A stretch of DNA of 64,000 bases, taken from the NCBI RefSeq assembly GCF_025024155.1, contig NW_026251747.1, positions 124,001 through 188,000 of the forward strand. The letters run 5' to 3'. Of this stretch, positions 13,276 through 25,654 are shown in pieces. The notes below the pieces were generated by a model that ran no database searches, was not told the origin of the DNA, and worked only from the letters and a program-made list of their open reading frames with translations. The position numbers and the translations under genes are program-made. Numbering within the stretch: position 1 is the stretch's first letter; each line of letters begins with the position of its first letter. The DNA comes from Gamsiella multidivaricata (taxonomy: Eukaryota > Mortierellomycota > Mortierellomycetes > Mortierellales > Mortierellaceae).

Positions 13276-13733
13276 CTACACCTCCGAAAAGAACGCACCC
13301 AGTCTAACAAAGTCTGCATAGTCCACCTCCCAGCTGCCAGGCATGAACATCTGCTGTTGATCATCCATATCTAGTTAGCAATGGTGGTCAGTCAGTATTG
13401 ACAACATCAATCCCCACCGCTCTCTATCCCAAGCAACTCTCCCACGGTCATTAGATCCATAGACAAAAAATGAATGAGAGAAATTTGTAGGGAGAAACAA
13501 GGTAAAAGTCAGCAGCGAATCCTAGTCAGTCCTGGGGTGTGTTCCGGGGACACTATCCAGAGGCATCAAATCGCCGTTTTATTCATGTATTTTTGCGGAG
13601 TTGCTTTTACCCTTCTTTCTTTGCCCATCAAGGCAGCCAAAAATATTTCTAATACATTTTTTTTCTCTGCGGAGTAAACTAGCACGATCTACCAACCATT
13701 TCTGTCCCTGGAAACGCCGTTTGAAGACATCAT
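13276..13733 (-). CDS. possible two-exon small protein, unknown
   Basis: Exon 13370-13276 reads MDDQQQMFMPGSWEVDYADF and on to a stop, and looks like a genuine protein C-terminus. A candidate first exon, 13733-13697, starts MMSSNGVSRDRN and ends in phase 1, which matches the second exon. The product would be about 43 aa. The donor would be GTTGGT, which is weak, and other exons further upstream are possible. No family recognised. Confidence 0.28.
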
Positions 13734-14631
13734 GGCAGCCTCTTAGTTATACAACTGATGTATAATGTATGTGGAGATGAATGAAAGAGATGTGGGGTAG
13801 ACAGTTAATGAACTGATACTAGTTGACATAGTATGGCGTGGTGTAGTTATGCAGGTACGTCTCGATGACCAGGGGAAGTAGAAGAACTGTGGTATTTTGA
13901 AAATGGAGTGTGAATTGGGGTCCCGTTCATCCTCCCCGCCCCCCCAAAAAAAAGAAAAAAAAAGAGAGAGGACGCTGAACTATTTTTACAAGCAGAGCAG
14001 CGTCAATGTTCATACCTCGTTTGCACATGCGTGTCGAATCGCCCGTTCTTCATGAACACGGACTAAGGAATTTAAAACGATCGGTAATGAACATAAGGAA
14101 TGGAGTATTTTAGTTGTTTCTACTAGTATCCGCTTGAGAGACATGGGAATAGTCATGGTGATTCTGTATTGGCTGCGGTGTACAATATTATATGAAATCA
14201 AAGTAAGTACGAGTATGGGTATGTGAGTATGGAGGTAAGTAGACTATGGGTCAATAGAGAAGCCGGGGCTGAGAGAGAGTGCGTGTAGGGTGTTCGATAA
14301 GAAAGGATCTCGATATATCCTCATTGGCCGGAGACAACAACTCAGTTGGAATGAATACCCATGGATCTGCAGATACAATAAACACATTTAACAACGTCCC
14401 TTGACTTTTTCATTTCCCAGACTATTCACTTTCTCCCTGGTCGTTTCTTCTCATCTTCCCTTGTGAGGGGATGTATATTTAAATGAACCTCCCTTCCCCT
14501 TCTCCTCTTCTCCCCCTAAAACCCCGTCCTCATTATTTTTATTGTGTTTTACCCCCTCACTTTCTCGCTCTCACACTCCCAACTACTTCCCTCTATCCCT
14601 TTAAGCCCACTCCCTGTACAAACGTCCAATA
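13734..14631. other. upstream region of the UNC93-like gene
   Basis: No gene seen. Bases about 14490-14600 are strongly pyrimidine-rich, a common feature of fungal promoters, and TATATTTAAA at about 14472 is a possible TATA-like element. Confidence 0.45.
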
Positions 14632-15966
14632 ATGGGATTCCGCTGGACATCTCCCCTGGTCCAGGTCCTGGCCGTGGGAGTCATTTGCTTCTGCTGTCCT
14701 GGCATGTTCAACGCCCTCAACTCACTCGGAGGAGGTGGTCAAGTCGATTCCAAGGTCGGCCAGAACGCTAACGTCGCCCTCTACACCTGCTTCGCTGTCT
14801 TCGGTCTCCTCTCCGGTGCAATCCACAACAAGCTCGGCCCCAAATGGACCATCTTCATCGGATGCGCCTGTTACATGCTCTACGTTGGATCACTGCTCTG
14901 TTATAATCATACCCAGGCCGGTGCTTTCACCATCGCTGCAGGAGGTATCCTCGGTGTCGGTGCCGGTATGCTCTGGACTGCACAAGGTGCCATGATGATG
15001 GCCTACCCTCGCGAACAGGACAAGGGCAAGTTCATCGGATACTTCTGGGCCATCTTCAACATGGGAGCCGTCCTGGGATCAGTCATCGCCTTTGGAATCA
15101 ACTACAACCTCACCGAGGCAAAATCTTTGAGCGATGCCACCTACATCGCCTTCTTAGTCATCATGGGTATCGGTACCTTGGTCGCACTCTCGCTCGCGCC
15201 TCCTTCGTCCGTCACTCATTCGAACGGTGACCATATCCTGATCCAAAAGTTTCCGACCTGGACCGGCGAGATCGTCGCGATCTTAAAGCTGTTCCTGGAC
15301 TGGCGCATGGTTGTTCTTGTCCCCATGTTCCTGTCCTCGAACTGGTACTACTCTTACCAGTTCTCGACCGTCAACGGACGCTACTTCTCCATCCGCACCC
15401 AGTCTCTGAATAATATCCTTTACTGGGCCTCTCAGATCGGTGGATCCTATTCATTTGCGCGCGTCCTTGATTATCAGGGCGTCAACCGTCGCACCCGCGC
15501 CCTGTGGGGTATCGCCATCATCAGCTGCTGCTTCATCTCCACCTGGATCGGTGGTATCTTCTTCCAGCGCACCTTCCACATCTGGGAACCTAAACCTAAT
15601 CACGACTTTAAAGAGGGTGCCTCTTACGTCGGACCTCTTTTCCTCTACATGTTCTACGGACTGAACGATTCGGCCTGGCAGACGTATATCTACTGGTTGA
15701 TGGGAGCCATGTCGAACGATGCCACGGTCCTTTCAAGATACGCAGGGTTCTACAAGTGCGTCCAGTCCTGCGGGGCTGCTATTTCCTGGAGAATCAATGC
15801 TGTCGGTACCTCCTACATGACCGAGTTGATCATTTGCTTCGCGCTCCTTGGTGCCTCTATTCCCGGAGCTTTGTACTTGACTTCAAGGATCAAGGACCAT
15901 TCGGAGCAGGAGGATGACCTGGATGTGGGGGAGACCAAGGTCAAGCGGGATCTAGAGCAGTTTTAA
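14632..15966 (+). CDS. UNC93-like (DUF895) major-facilitator membrane protein
   Basis: Single-exon gene of 444 aa, a multi-spanning membrane protein of the UNC93-like branch of the major facilitator superfamily. The substrate is unknown, as for most fungal members. It starts MGFRWTSPLVQVLAVG with the first hydrophobic segment immediately after. The conserved GMFNALNSLGGGGQ loop and GVGAGMLWTAQGAMMMAYP, followed later by KGKFIGYFWAIFNMG, are typical of the family. The C-terminal tail after the last membrane segment is short and charged (HSEQEDDLDVGETK). The codons are strongly C-ending, suggesting good expression. No introns, unlike its neighbours. Confidence 0.88.
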   Translation: MGFRWTSPLVQVLAVGVICFCCPGMFNALNSLGGGGQVDSKVGQNANVALYTCFAVFGLLSGAIHNKLGPKWTIFIGCACYMLYVGSLLCYNHTQAGAFTIAAGGILGVGAGMLWTAQGAMMMAYPREQDKGKFIGYFWAIFNMGAVLGSVIAFGINYNLTEAKSLSDATYIAFLVIMGIGTLVALSLAPPSSVTHSNGDHILIQKFPTWTGEIVAILKLFLDWRMVVLVPMFLSSNWYYSYQFSTVNGRYFSIRTQSLNNILYWASQIGGSYSFARVLDYQGVNRRTRALWGIAIISCCFISTWIGGIFFQRTFHIWEPKPNHDFKEGASYVGPLFLYMFYGLNDSAWQTYIYWLMGAMSNDATVLSRYAGFYKCVQSCGAAISWRINAVGTSYMTELIICFALLGASIPGALYLTSRIKDHSEQEDDLDVGETKVKRDLEQF

Positions 15967-16504
15967 AGGCGAATTGGGCTATGCTCTGAATCTGCCCTTC
16001 TGTATATTCACTGCTGTTTTTCTGAAGGAAAAAAAATTATGTATAATATCGTCAACTCTTCGCTATCAAGCTTATTTCATCGTCTGGGCTGTTGTCTCTG
16101 CTGAACTTATGTTGATACCCACAAATGTGGTCAAGGCGTGCTCTCTCGACACAAAACAAAGCAAAGTGTAAACACAAAACGCGTAATCTCAATCTGCTCT
16201 GAGCAAACGGCTCTAAGCACAGAGGTGCATATTACAAACGTTCCAACATAAACATTGCACTGTAAATTTTTCTCTTCTCTACTCGATACTCGCTTCTTTC
16301 ATTTCACTCCGTAACTACACCCCATCTCTTTTTTTTCACAAGGGCGATCGATTGCACTCACATTTGCTTCAAATGACAAAGCCGCTTATTGCAGTGCAGT
16401 AATCTGGTCTCTAGTCCTCTCTTTCTCTCTCTCGCACACATACACTCTGTCCTATCTTTCGTCTTCACACCAAACCACTATCAAAGCTTTCGCCTTTGGA
16501 CAGA
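15967..16504. other. spacer between UNC93-like and glyoxal oxidase genes
   Basis: 3' flank of the transporter and promoter of the oxidase, with pyrimidine-rich patches at about 16290-16335 and 16415-16445. No gene seen. Confidence 0.5.
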
Positions 16505-18629
16505 ATGCAGTCGTCTAAAACCAGACCACCCGTGGGCTACACGACAACCCCGCGTTACTTTTCCTTGAAGCATAGCTCACACGCGGTCATGCTTGCATCC
16601 ACTCTATTCACCACAACTATCTCCCTCCGCGCTACCGCTGCCGCTATCAAAGTCAGTACCCATGAAGGAAACCTGCTCGCGGGCGCCAGTCTGGGTGGAC
16701 AATGGGACTTGATCGGTCATTCAGGCGTGTCGGCCATGCACGCGATCATGCGTCCGTTTTCGGAGAAGGTGTTGTTCCTGGAGCGGGTCCAGGAGTCGAC
16801 CTATGCAAAAGTAAAGGGGACGAGTGAGAACGGAAACGGAGGGGATGCGTTTGCATGGTCGACAGAGTTCTCGACAGGCGATGGCAAATGGCGTTCGTTG
16901 AATGTTCAGAGTAATATGTTTTGTAGCGCGGGAGGGTATCTTCCTGACGGGGTGAGTTGTGCTTTTTTTTAATTATTATTTGATCTCTTTAGTTCTTTGG
17001 ATAGTGGGTGTGCAATGAAGGATGTGGAAGTTAGTATACCGATGTTGACAGGTTTCTTTTTGTTTTCTTGAGAGAAATAGACGGCGGTGTCGGTGGCAGG
17101 AGGACAGCCGTCGAACGCGGTTGAACAAGGGTACGATGGTATCCGGCTGTACAAGCCCTGCAATGGGACACAGTGCGACTGGCAGCAGAACTTTGATGTT
17201 CATCTCCAAGAGAAGCGCTGGTATCCCACCGTTGGTAAGACCTCGCTTTCCTTTCGGACAAGGTGGCACACAAGTCGCACGGGCCATGGCCCTAGCTCGT
17301 CGCGTCTTGACACTAGTTTTGGTCCTAATCCCTATCGCCTCTCTTTTTTTTTTTTTTAATCCATCATTTGCAGAGGCACTTGCAAACGGTGACCTGTTCA
17401 TCCTAGGCGGATCCAACCACGCGGCCTCCATCAACAACGACCAGATCAACGTCCCAAACTTCGAACTCTACCCGCCTCTCCCAGGTCCCAAAAAGACTGT
17501 CGACTTCCCCTTCCTGACCGAGACCCTCCCCAGCAACCTCTACCCAATCGTCCACCTTCTCCCCGATAAAAACCTTTTCATCCTCGCCTCCACCAAGGCC
17601 ATCATCCTTTCCACCTCTACCTGGAAAATCATCAAACAACTCCCAGATATCCCGGGTCCTCCACGTAATTACCCACTCACCGCAGGATCTGTCTTGCTAC
17701 CGCTTACTCCAGAAAACGGGTACGAACCGGAAGTACTAGTCTGTGGTGGCGCGACCGAATTCTCAACCCAGGCCAAGGGCGTAGCCTCCTGTGGCCGGAT
17801 CGCCCCCCTCTCCAAGAATCCTGTCTGGGAGATGGAGGACATGCCCTTCGGTCGGATGATGCCCGACATGGCCCACCTGGCCGACGGCTCCATCGCGATC
17901 CTGAACGGCGCCGATACCGGTACCGCCGGCTTCGATCGCGCCTCCGACCCAGTCCTCCATCCCGTCCAATACCTTCCGAACGAGAAGCGCGGGAGCAGAT
18001 TCCGGGTTTGGAACCCGAGTGTCATTGCGAGGATGTATCATTCCGTAGCCTTCATGCTCCCGGACGCATCGCTTCTCGTCGCCGGCTCGAATCCGAACGG
18101 GAAGCCGGTCAAGTACGGTGAGGGTCCCTTCCCGACTGAATATCGTGTCGAACGGTTCAGTCCACCATACTTGTTCCCACATAGCAGTGCAGGGGAGACC
18201 GCCGCGACGGGAGATGGCCAGAGTACTGAAGCGATCGCCCAGGGCGAGATCGTCGCCTGGCCCACAAAGATCCACTATGGCGAGACCTTTGAGATCTCCT
18301 TGGAGTGGTATAACACTTATCCTGAGAACATCCGCGTGGCTCTGCTTCAGCCTGGGTTTATTACACATTCCACTCATATGAGTCAACGGTATGTCGGCCT
18401 AGAGATCGTGCAGCGTGGGACAAAGATCGAGTCTGCAGATGCGAATGAGGATGGGAATGCGGATGCGGATCCGTTGGAGAGAAATAAGGGTGGTCTTGCA
18501 GAAGCAGGGTTGGTTCGTGTCAAGGCTCCGGCGACGAGTGGACTGGCCTCTCCTAGTCATTATATGATTGTCGTCGTCTTGGACGGTGTTCCTGTCGTCG
18601 AGGCCAAGTGGATTCAGCTCGCAGCGTAG
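16505..18629 (+). CDS. glyoxal oxidase-like copper radical oxidase (AA5_1)
   Basis: Secreted copper-radical oxidase that oxidises aldehydes to acids and makes H2O2. Three exons fit: 16505-16951, 17081-17234 and 17374-18629, giving 618 aa. The metal and radical residues are all visible: the Cys of MFCSAGGYLPDG (thioether partner), Tyr in PPRNYPLTAGSV, the Tyr-His pair in ARMYHSVAFMLPD, and His in GFITHSTHMSQR. A hydrophobic stretch starts at an internal Met (MLASTLFTTTISLRATAAA), which looks like the real signal peptide. The first ATG gives about 29 extra residues, so the true start is uncertain. Predicted to be extracellular or wall-associated. No WSC or other extra domain is seen. Active by motif content. 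Confidence 0.9.
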
Positions 18630-18865
18630 GAGAGACCATCGTGTTCTGCTTATACCACAAATACTCCTCCATAACCTGGTTATCAATGAATGTAGTAAAA
18701 GAATAAAAGTAGCAGTCTTTACTTTTTTTTTTGTTACGAGATCGTTTATTCCAGCTCTACACTGGTCTATAAATGTTGGAGGCTCCTTCCCACATCTCAT
18801 CCATCTCCGCTTGACCTCTTGCCTGGATCGCTTTCGCACGACGACGACAAAGCGCACCTCGCGAA

Positions 18866-21800
18866 TTAATGATGGTTCTTTGTGATCTCCGAGAAGAATC
18901 CCAGCAGCTCCTGCATCGAAAACTCCATCTGCAACCCTGCATCCGGATAGCATTCCCGAATCAGTCGCGAGAAACGTTCGTGCTGTCGAATAAATTCCTC
19001 CTGGATACCTCTCCATGTCACCTGCAACAGCCCTTCCTCTTCCTCTGACGAAAAGTGTTTCTCGACCTTCTTGTATAGATGCGCCAGATCCTTGCGGACG
19101 GCCGACGCTGGGTATTGTGAGACGACCTTCTTGAGCGCCTGCTTGTTGTACGTCAAGTGGAAGGCCACATCCTCGGACGCCTTGCTCTTCACCAACCCTT
19201 CCACTCCATCAAAGAAATCCTATATTTACGAAAAGAAACAGAGTATCAGTCCGCCTTTTCCCAATAGTGCACAATACGCATTAGAATGGCCAATATGAGT
19301 CCGACTTACCAAAAGCTTCAAGAGCGACTTCCTGACAACACCGCGGACATACGAATCCAGATGTCTCTCATACGAGCTCTTGGCGTACTTCATATAACTT
19401 TCAAGATTCGTGACCTTGCGTTGTCGAAGCTCCGAGTAAAAATGATGCATATTCTCAATATTGATCACATGTGATCCTTGCTCCTTGTCGTCAAAGTCCA
19501 CAGTCTCCTTGGCCACCGCCTCCGTCGACTCAAACATCATTCTCACCAGCTTGTCATACGCGCCCGTGATCAGCTTGCGCGCCTCAATGTCGCCGTTACC
19601 ATCCAACAGTGCCTCCATCCTCTCCGCAAAGCGCTAGAATAAACATGCAACCAAAAAAAAAAAAGGCGTTAGTTATTTGAAGGTATTGTCAAGGAAACAA
19701 AATGCGTTGAACGACTTACAGGGAAAATCCGCATGAAGGGGAGAACGCCCTTTCTCTTGGTCCTGTGCCGTGCCTCCTCAATAAACTTGAGCTGCTCCTC
19801 CACATACTTTTCAAACATGTCCACTAGCTTCGTGTGCAGCTGTGATAACATCGTAATCAAAAAGCTCTGATCTGAATCCGCAAACTCCTTCTGTGTTCGC
19901 TCGACCGAAATCAGCATGCCCACGCATTGACTAAGAAAACGGTATTGTGAAAAATACTACGTTAGAGTCATGCATGCAGATAGGTCCAGCTTGATTACTC
20001 TCCAATTACATGGCTGATAGAAAACTTACACGCTCTCGTTCTTGACCCCGTTCTCCGCAAAGTTGTTCAGTTCCACACTCAGGCCGTCAAACATGATACC
20101 CATCAAGTGTGCCAGCCGTTTCGAGCTCTTCAGATCCAGACTCGACTTTCGCTTCGAATCCAGCTCCTGGAGTGAGAATGGTGGTGGCTCGTCAATGAAC
20201 ATGCGCATCGACATCATCTTGGCCAGTGTAAACAAGTCCGACATGTAGTTTTGCTCCCGAGCTGCCACAGTTGTGACAATCGAAAGTGCCTGAGAGAACG
20301 CCTCGTCGACCGCCAATTTCTCTTCAGGGCCCACATCAATCCTGTGCGAAGACTCGTGAAGCGTGCCATTCCTGCCAACCAACGTGATATCTTGGTTTGC
20401 GCGCGTCGATCGCCTACGCCATGGAATCTTCTGAGTAAGGTCCGAAGGTGACGATAGTGATTCTCGAAGAGCAGATCCTCCGCGTGCAATCAACCCACCA
20501 TGGTAGGTTGACCCAAAAACTGGTTTTCATGACGTGGATAAGAACCGAGGTCAGCCATTATGCATGATGCTAGTCCCAAGTGTTAGCGTCAAAAAAAGGA
20601 GGGCGCTGTCAACTGACATACCGAACTCAGAGTCGTCGGGCTTCTCCAGCTTCGCGACATGGTGTGTCGAGAGAACGCTGAAAAACTCCTTGATGTCTTT
20701 TCGATAGAGTCGGTTCAGGTTGTTGACAAAGATCTATATGAAAAAATACAACTGGATGATCAGACCTGATACTCAAAAATTCCTTCCGCTCTGGCTCCTT
20801 GAATTACAAAGAATAAATCAACTTACCATCTGCAAATCTGCAAATCGGCGCGGGTCCATCTCCCGCAGCCAGACGATCAAGCCGCGGAATGTAATAAAAT
20901 AAATCTCAATCGGCTCATATCCAAACATCACCACGTATCCCTTGCTCAAGGTTCGCTGCTTGTCATTCAAAAAATGATCCACCTGTGCCTGGATCCTGTT
21001 CCTCAGGAAATCTGCTAATCTACCTGCAAAATTCGAGCAATGGAAACCGTATAGCTCCATGCGTCCTCTGACTGCACTCATGCCTGCAACGTCCTCATCG
21101 TACTTGGCCAGCAGCACATCCTGAATCTCTGCTGCTGCATCTTCAAGCTTGTGGACACCGCTCTCCCGCTCGAGCGTCTCTTTCTTTAGCGTCTCAAGGA
21201 TCCGGTCTGGAATCGTGATCGAGATCAAGAGATTCTCCAGCTCTCTCAAGAGACTGGCTTGGTTCGAGGTTTGAATCTGTAGACCACGGTTCTGGGACTC
21301 GATCAGCCGGATATCGTCGCCCATAGAATCCAATTCCTGGCGATAAAGTGACAACCAATTGTCCATGTCGTCTAGTTCCTCAATACCCTTGTCCAGCTCT
21401 GACATCACATCTTTGATCCTATCATCCGACTCGATGATTGAGTAGACGTTTGCCATCTCCAGGGAGTTTAGTTCATTCATCAGTCGCGTCTCCAGCGCCA
21501 CGCCATCTTCACTCGAGGCGAGATCCATGTCATACAAGAGTTCCTCCAGGTTCATCAGAGCAACCTCATCCAAAGGCTCATTGTCGTCTATAAACTTTGC
21601 TCCGCTGCGTTCGCTTCGAGGACTAGCGCCTCCTGCAGCTCCGGGCACGATGGTTGATCCAAGGGAGGAAATGGATGGAGCTGCGCTTCGCTTCATACGT
21701 TCGGTCTGGATAGAGAGGCGGTTCTCAAAGTCCTGGTTGAAAGTTCCTGTAGAGTTGGCGATGGTGCCAGGGTCGGGTATAGGCGCTATCCTGTGGTTTC

Positions 21801-22891
21801 TGTTTGGAGGTGCGATTTGTGCCTCTCGCGCCACATTGAACTGGGCTGTAGGATCCGATAAAGAATAGTAGTCCGTCAAACGCAGGTTAAAAGATGCTCG
21901 TTTCAGGCCTGAACTACATGATGCGAATATCGCGCAGCGGTCACCATACTTGCTAATGCGGGCTCGTCAATGTTGGTAAGCGTAGGCAGTCTCTTCAAGT
22001 TGCTTCTGAGAACCTATAAGCATATGATGATATGTCAAAAACTTAAGACTAGATGTGCTTTCAGACTTAGGAATGCCAGTAACCCCAATAAAGCTAAATA
22101 TCTCACCTACCTTCAATAGCATCAGCAAAAAGTCGCTCTTGACCTCAGCGGTATCTGTGACCCATGCATACGGCCTGTTGATGACCACTGTCCAGCGCCT
22201 TGCCTAGATTTATGAGAAGGGGCGGTTGAGAATCCGATACCAATTGAGCGCCCTCACCCGTTTCAACTTTCTGTGCGGTTCAGAGTATGTAGCATGGACC
22301 CGTCCGCTTACGTCCACATTCTCGATCGACTTGATTTCATCCAGATGCCAAGTTCTGCCGATATGATAAGAGGTTGCCGATGTCTTTTTAACCTTGTGCA
22401 GACGCACTTTTCCGTTCGCCTTAACTAATTGTGCGTATGAAGACAATGTCCGCATTAGCTATTGAGGCAATAAAAAGCCGAAATGAGAGAGAAAAAGAGA
22501 CGATACTCTGTGTCTTACCAGTCATGCAAAGGTATCTGGGCTTGGAAAGCATTTTCGTTCTCTCCGCGCCTCCTGTTTTTTTGCCCGTTGGCATGATCTT
22601 GGTGTCCTTGCTGCTTTTTTCTTCCTCATAGATCTTGATATATGTAAGCAACGTCTCAGAGTTACTGGCTAGGATTGAGTAAAATGATTGTTCCACGCAG
22701 AGTTAGCACTTTACCCGTTGATCTCATCTGCTCAGTCTTGTTTTCATTCTCGCGACAAGCTGCAGGTTACGCTGGTTGCTGCCCGTTCACTCACATGAGC
22801 TATCCGAGAACAAAGCCTGGACCAATTGTTGCCTCACAGGGTCCTCCTTCTTGGGAGTGGCCGTTGGCCCGCCTCCTCGACCGGCCGCCAT
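18866..22891 (-). CDS. SEC3: exocyst complex subunit SEC3 (EXOC1)
   Basis: Exocyst landmark subunit that tethers secretory vesicles to the plasma membrane. Eleven exons fit in frame: 22891-22795, 22668-22519, 22424-22312, 22203-22111, 21992-21950 (43 nt), 21908-20827, 20733-20622, 20519-20030, 19930-19720, 19633-19310 and 19219-18866, giving 1022 aa. Exons 2-4 encode the N-terminal PIP2/Rho-binding PH-like domain (YIKIYEEEKSS, RTWHLDEIKSIENVD, WTVVINRPYAWVTDTAEVKS). Exon 6 holds the conserved LRLTDYYSLSDPTAQFNVA region and the coiled coil, and exons 7-11 the helical-rod C-terminus. The 3' end lies about 240 bp from the convergent oxidase gene. The family is clear; exon 5 edges are inferred from phase. 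Confidence 0.92.
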
Positions 22892-23224
22892 AAGGGTAGT
22901 TGGGGTGTTTTCTGGAAGAAAGTGTGTCAAGTCCCTGGTCTATGCCTCTGAAGAACGAGTAGCCGATATGGAGTGCTCCTGGACGTGGAATAAAGAGCGC
23001 TATCGAAGTTCTGTGGGTTTAGAAACAGCTGTGAATAGGGCTTGAGAGGTCCAAGAACCACCTTCAGGTTGATGAGGATGGATGCAGAGAGTAAGGTTGT
23101 CGTAAGGGATGAGATGATGGCGCGCCTGCATCTTGAAACTGGGCTGAACGTGACGGCTGCGCATAGTCTGACAAGCAACATCGAAGTTTATTACACAGAC
23201 ATATAAGACATCGGATATGTTATT
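22892..23224. other. SEC3 upstream / membrane-protein downstream spacer
   Basis: No gene supported; short open frames only. Confidence 0.5.
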
Positions 23225-24938
23225 CTACAGATACTGAAGACCCTCTCCTGATGGACGGCTGGTAGGCCCCTCCTTGCCAGGCTCGCCACTAGAAGCACCA
23301 CCAACGCTGCGAGTAGACCTAACACTCGGCTGACGGCCAGGGACTTCGGTCGGGTTCTTGACGGACAGCACAGAGGCAGCGTTGGAATGAATGCTCAATG
23401 GCCGTGATAACGGGGATCCAGGACCTTCTTGTGGCCTATTGGAGTTCAACGCGCGCAGGGGAACGCTCTCTTTTGGCAAGGTCGGAGATATCTGTTGAGG
23501 ATCTCCCATGTCTCGCGCTGTGATCGCCTCCTGTTCCTGTGCTACTCCCTGCGGTTGATTCTGCTGACGGCTGTATCTTGCACGGCGAGGATCATTGGGT
23601 GCAAGAGGAAACATCGAGGTGGCAATGAACGATTGCTCAGAGTCTGGTCTGCGTTGTTGCAGACCATTGTCGTCCGACAGCAGGTCATGCTCTTGTGCGT
23701 GCAGGCCCCCGTTGAACCGACCATCTGAGTATCCATCCTGGCCGTGCTCTGTCATCATGATCTGCTGCTGTCTTGAGGGTCCGCCTACAAGCGCCGCGTT
23801 CTCATCATCCTGGCTCCATTGCGCGAACTGTCCCACAGTTGAAGAAGAGCGGTCCGAAGATGTCTGATAGCTGAATCGACTGTTGCCCAAGACCCCTGCC
23901 ATGGCCGGGGGTGTGTATCGCAATGATGGCTGGGACGTGATTGGTCGATTCGCATCATAAATTGCATCCGTTCCCGCAGCCCTTGAGGATCCCGCCTCCG
24001 CACCTCCCGCGGGATCCTCAAGTGACAGTGCTAAGAAACTAAGAGGCCGCTTAGAATCAAATCGCCTGTGCTTTCGGAATCGGAAAAAGAAAAACACGCC
24101 AGCACCGATCAGGGCCCCTAGACCAAGGACAGTGCCGAGTACAATAGGCAGCACTGGAGGTTTTGACGATTTCTCCCCGTTGGTAGGCGTAGCCGTTGGA
24201 GGAGAGGTTGAATTGGTGGTGGTCGGGCTGCTTGGTGGATTGACGGGTCCTCCTGTGCCAGTTGGTCTTCCCGTAGTCTGACGGCCAGTCGCTGAGGTAC
24301 GCGTGGATGTCTCTGTTGGCTCTGGCTCGGAAGAAGAAGACGTGGTCGTGGGGTGGGTCTCCGCGGTGGTGGTGGTGGGTTTGGCTGTTGTAGTGGTTGT
24401 AGTGGTTGTGGTTGTCGTTACGGGGGGGTCTGTTGTCGTTACCGGGGGCTCCGTTGTTGTGGCCGTGGGTGGTGGATCGACCGTCGTGGCGGTCTTTGGT
24501 GGCTCCTCTGTGGTTGTGGCCTGTTCAGTACTTGCAGAGGTAGGCGCCACGGGAGCGCTGACCGGGGGTGCAGGGGCACGCTTTTCGAGCGCAACAAGCA
24601 AGGTCTTTTCTTCCTATTGGTCAAAACGACAGACAGCAATTTCGTATTTTTATTTTTCAGGAACCAGCAAGTTTGCACAGTTCACGGAGGGGCGGAAAGG
24701 ACAGGCATGTGTGGGAAATTGCTCTCAGGAGAAGCAAAGGCCATGGTGATCTGTTTGTCAGAGCAGAGTCCGAGTGTTCACTTACAATTGCTCCGACAAA
24801 GGTGCCCTCGAAGCGGTGTGAAGGGAGGAGAGGGAGTGAACTTGTAAGGGCGATCAGGTCGAGCAGAAGAACGGCAAGAAGGAGGGATGCGACTCGAGTG
24901 CGACCCCGAAAGCGACGAGACTGCAGCCGTTGTTGCAT
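23225..24938 (-). CDS. Ser/Thr-rich single-pass membrane protein, mucin/sensor-like
   Basis: Two exons (24938-24786 and 24613-23225) give 513 aa. The N-terminus is a signal peptide or anchor (Arg-rich start, then VASLLLAVLLLDLIALTSS). A long Thr/Pro/Ser-rich ectodomain follows, with a run of 12 threonines, likely heavily O-glycosylated. One transmembrane segment (VLPIVLGTVLGLGALIGAGV) is followed by a basic stop-transfer (RFRKHRR) and a roughly 300-residue Ser/Gln/Pro-rich cytoplasmic tail. This layout matches fungal cell-wall sensors and mucins, but no Cys-rich WSC domain is present. Function is therefore unassigned. The Thr tract is encoded by an imperfect trinucleotide-like repeat that may vary in length. 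Confidence 0.75.
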
Positions 24939-25654
24939 GGTATTAATTCGTTGTCGGAAGAAGGGTATGAGGATTAAGTGAGTGAGGGGGAAAGGGAGGG
25001 ATATTGGTGAGGTTGTGGGGCGAGGAGGAGTAGAAGAAGAGAAGGAGAGAAAGAGAGGAAACAGGGACAGTAGAAAGTAAAAAAAAAGTATTTCATGGAA
25101 ACAGCCAACCCATGTACGCACCAATCGTAGTAAGTCTAATACCATACCTGCCCTTCCCAGCCATGGATGGATACGATAAGATATAGCCTAGTCTTGTACT
25201 TCCACCCTTTTTTTTAAACCCAAGCGCCACAAACACCAACACCAACACACCCTATTCAACCCAACCGAAGAAAGAACAGCCGAGAAGCAGGCACAAGCAG
25301 GTAGACATTTGACAACAACAAAAGGGTACCAGTTGGTAGTCTATCCCATACTACCCAGCCTTTAGGAAGGGTCAGGATACACGCACGCAAGCATCTTATC
25401 GTCATTATTATTCTTATCCATTCACATATGCTCAATGGTACTATGTACCTTGACCTTAGCCCTTTCTATTTTTATTGTGGTCGTGTTCCCGTCACTCGTC
25501 ACGGGCGTGCGCCGCACTATTTTTGATTTTCAGCAGTTGGACTCCCTTGACCAAATAGGGACAGCATGGTTCACTCCCTTTTGTCGGTTCCTCTGGTAAC
25601 TGAAGCAAGAGGGGGTTTTTTTTTCACTTCCGGTCGTCTGAAAAGGAACCCTCC
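24939..25654. other. spacer upstream of the mucin-like gene
   Basis: Purine-rich leader near 24970-25085 and AT-rich sequence after it. No gene recognised. Confidence 0.5.

Noticed and set aside
16969..17449. Minus-strand frame opposite the glyoxal oxidase introns
   Set aside because: It overlaps conserved oxidase exons and intron 2 and has no recognisable content.
24657..24770. Possible extra exon between the two exons of the mucin-like gene
   Set aside because: It introduces a TGA in the frame needed and has no good donor; joining exons 1 and 2 directly keeps phase 0.
24303..24847. Val/Gly-rich plus-strand frames opposite the mucin-like gene
   Set aside because: They are the complement of the Thr/Pro repeat coding region and lack any domain.
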